Of a stretch of 21,243 nucleotides of DNA, positions 19,471-21,243 are shown one piece after another. The stretch comes from an uncultured Anaerotignum sp. Lineage in GTDB: Bacteria; Bacillota; Clostridia; Lachnospirales; Anaerotignaceae. Under the pieces are notes generated by a model, which was not told the origin of the DNA, searched no databases, and was given only the letters and a program-made list of their open reading frames with translations. Numbering within the stretch: position 1 is the stretch's first letter; every line of letters begins with the position of its first letter. Location of the stretch: NCBI RefSeq assembly GCF_905212195.1, contig NZ_CAJMDQ010000041.1, positions 1-21,243 of the forward strand, read 5' to 3'. Made by a program: the position numbers and the translations under genes.

Positions 19471-21243
19471 CTATCGCACGTATTTGATGACAGGACTGTT
19501 TGCCGGCTGCATATAGAAATTATATCTAGGCGCTTCGTCCTGCATATCTGGATCACAGATATATGTCCCACCGTCTTTGGTGATTTCCACCCAGCCATGG
19601 GGGCCATAACCACCTGCTGCCATAGCAACTTTGCCTTCTACATATTTTGCGTCATATCCCAGACCTTTGGCCAGCTGATAAAAAGCACCAGCATAGCAGA
19701 AGCAATTTCCCTGATGATTTTCAAATGCCAATACTGCATACCATTGATCCGCTGTATAGCCTTCCTTTGGCTCTACAGGAATAGGCAATTTTTTATAAGA
19801 AACATTATTTACGACCCATTTGTAGCATGCATACAAATCATGACCTACCTGATCGTATACTTCATTGACATGTTTGCTGATACGAATCTGCGCTTCACTG
19901 CCCTCAATGGTGCCGGACTGTGTGCCAGCAGGAATCCGCAGACCATTTGCCAATGTCACATATGCCTGCGCCTGATACAGTCCAAAATGCAATTTATGAT
20001 TGATGACATTTCCTTTGACTGTATAAACGCCATTTCCCTGTGCAGCAGCAGGATACCAGTAAATATCCCCCTGATTGCTGTCACGCCAAAGGGCTACTTC
20101 TACCTTTTTCACATCGTCGCTGGCAGTAATGCCGGAAACATTGACTGTAAAATCTCCTGTTTCCTGATTTACAGAAGTAAATGCGATGTTATTTGCCTTT
20201 GCGTAAATAGGAATATCCGCAAAAGCATCCGGCATATATGTTTCACAAAGATGCGTAATCATGGCAGCGCAGACAGCTCTGCTTGCACTGCCATGTGGAT
20301 TTAAGAGTCTATCTTTTCCTTCCCCACTGATCATACCTGTTGCTACTGCCCAGGAAATGGCTTCTTTTGCAGAAGGAGATACTTTTTCTGCATCCGCAAA
20401 CTGTGACAAATCCGCTCTTTCCTGTGTGTCGAAACCTTTCTGCTGGGCATAGCGGAACAGCATGGTGATCATTTCTTCTCTAGTGATTTTGTCTTCCGGT
20501 TTGATGGAAGTCCCCTGAAGTCCATCCAACAATCCTGTTTGATCTGCCCAGAAAACTGCTGGTGCATAATAAGCGTTTTCTGGAATGGCCAGTGTATTTG
20601 CAGAAAGGCTGACTTCCGGTGAACCTTCCATACGATACAGAACTACTGCAAACTGTACTTTGCTCAGTTCTTCATTTGGCGCAAAACCACCATTGACCAT
20701 GCCTGTCATAAGGCCTTTATTCATCACGTAACTAACAGCAGGATAAAACCAATTCTCTTTTTTTACATCTGTAAAAAGTTCTCCGCCCGTATAAGAATCG
20801 CTATTGGTTTCTGCCTGTGCATCTTCCTCCACAATGGGTTCAGATGCAGGCTGTTCTGCCGCTTCCTGTATTTCCTCCATTGTTGGTTCTTCAGTCATTT
20901 CTTTCTGAGTCCCATCTGCCAGATAAAGAACAGCCGTATTTTCTGTCTGCGCATCATTTCCAGCAATCTCTATCTGATTTTCCTGAAATGCAACTGTATA
21001 TACGATATCATTTTCTACCCAAGTAACTGTATCCAACACAGCGGTTTTTTCTGCGCCATCCAGTTCCTGCGTAAATGTCACAGTTCGTTCTGCAATCTCA
21101 CTAGCTTCCATGATTTCTGCTTCATCATTTCCTTCATAATGATAATGCAGCTGTGCAGATGCCGGTGTTTCCTCACCATCACCCAACTGAATCATGATTT
21201 TTACTTCATTTGCATCCTGATTTTCTCCCAGATACAAATATTC
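19471..21243 (-). CDS. SLH-repeat surface protein with GBS_Bsp-like and transglutaminase-like domains (5' partial)
   Basis: About 590 C-terminal residues are visible; the frame stays open to the window edge, so start and signal peptide lie outside. Counting from the TTG at 21237, residues 1-150 are a beta-rich region with an acidic Glu/Pro/Ala linker. Three S-layer homology repeats follow (about 154-206, 221-268, 279-332), anchoring the protein to secondary wall polymer. Then comes a GBS_Bsp-like repeat (about 352-432, with VEVALWRDSNQGDIYWYPA and GVYTVKGNVINHKLHFGLY), and a transglutaminase-like domain (about 465-588). The triad is intact: Cys512 in GNCFCYAGAF, His547 in GPHGWVEI, Asp562 in YICDPDMQ. 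Such domains crosslink, cleave or transfer at amide bonds; which applies is unknown. It is the first visible gene of an operon with MBOAT, DHHW and a lipoprotein. Confidence 0.88.
   Translation of the reverse strand, partial: EYLYLGENQDANEVKIMIQLGDGEETPASAQLHYHYEGNDEAEIMEASEIAERTVTFTQELDGAEKTAVLDTVTWVENDIVYTVAFQENQIEIAGNDAQTENTAVLYLADGTQKEMTEEPTMEEIQEAAEQPASEPIVEEDAQAETNSDSYTGGELFTDVKKENWFYPAVSYVMNKGLMTGMVNGGFAPNEELSKVQFAVVLYRMEGSPEVSLSANTLAIPENAYYAPAVFWADQTGLLDGLQGTSIKPEDKITREEMITMLFRYAQQKGFDTQERADLSQFADAEKVSPSAKEAISWAVATGMISGEGKDRLLNPHGSASRAVCAAMITHLCETYMPDAFADIPIYAKANNIAFTSVNQETGDFTVNVSGITASDDVKKVEVALWRDSNQGDIYWYPAAAQGNGVYTVKGNVINHKLHFGLYQAQAYVTLANGLRIPAGTQSGTIEGSEAQIRISKHVNEVYDQVGHDLYACYKWVVNNVSYKKLPIPVEPKEGYTADQWYAVLAFENHQGNCFCYAGAFYQLAKGLGYDAKYVEGKVAMAAGGYGPHGWVEITKDGGTYICDPDMQDEAPRYNFYMQPANSPVIKYVR

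Overview
The window looks like chromosomal DNA from a low-to-moderate GC, anaerobic, endospore-forming member of the Clostridia (Bacillota). The signs are a spoVAC-spoVAD-spoVAE cluster, strong AGGAGG-type ribosome binding sites, TTGACA/TATAAT-like promoters, S-layer homology (SLH) repeats and a fluoride riboswitch. A Lachnospirales/Anaerotignum-like origin is a guess from general resemblance only. I see no rRNA, tRNA, insertion sequence, prophage or CRISPR array. Most of the window reads as core chromosome. Genes are packed and mostly on the minus strand; only aroE-aroK, a HAD phosphatase and a small DUF6132 protein are on the plus strand.

Left part (1-7.4 kb). A shikimate dehydrogenase-shikimate kinase fusion (two chorismate-pathway steps in one protein) is followed by a strong terminator. 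Next comes a self-contained DUF3796 membrane protein/XRE regulator pair. Its promoter is covered by three copies of a 13-14 bp operator-like sequence. Then come an HD-domain hydrolase and the forespore spoVACDE operon, whose upstream region holds a good sigma-G-type promoter match. A NagD-like HAD phosphatase diverges from spoVAC. It converges on homoserine dehydrogenase with a shared bidirectional terminator.

Middle (7.4-15.7 kb). A DUF6132 membrane protein converges on a uppP-rhodanese pair. Then follows a fluoride-response unit: a sigma-A promoter, a crcB-type fluoride riboswitch with an overlapping terminator hairpin, a ClC-F-type fluoride/proton antiporter, and a translationally overlapping tRNA-dihydrouridine synthase. 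Upstream lies a GNAT/DUF2156 two-gene operon whose promoter abuts a near-perfect Fur-type 7-1-7 inverted repeat. mutY and a minimal formate/nitrite-family channel follow, each with its own promoter.

Right part (15.8-21.2 kb). Four minus-strand genes are separated by only 12-15 bases and end at one terminator. In transcription order they are: a large surface protein (three SLH repeats, a GBS_Bsp-like repeat and a transglutaminase-like domain with an intact Cys-His-Asp triad; its 5' end is outside the window), an MBOAT O-acyltransferase, a DHHW/AlgJ-AlgX-like O-acetyltransferase, and a lipoprotein with a Pro/Gln/Ala-rich tail. I read this as a cell-surface modification operon in which the MBOAT moves acyl groups across the membrane, the DHHW enzyme places them on an extracellular polymer, and the SLH-transglutaminase protein acts in the same wall layer. 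No glycosyltransferase is visible, so the acceptor is unknown. This operon is the best candidate here for an undescribed system. The fluoride unit and the autoregulated XRE/DUF3796 pair are the clearest regulatory findings.
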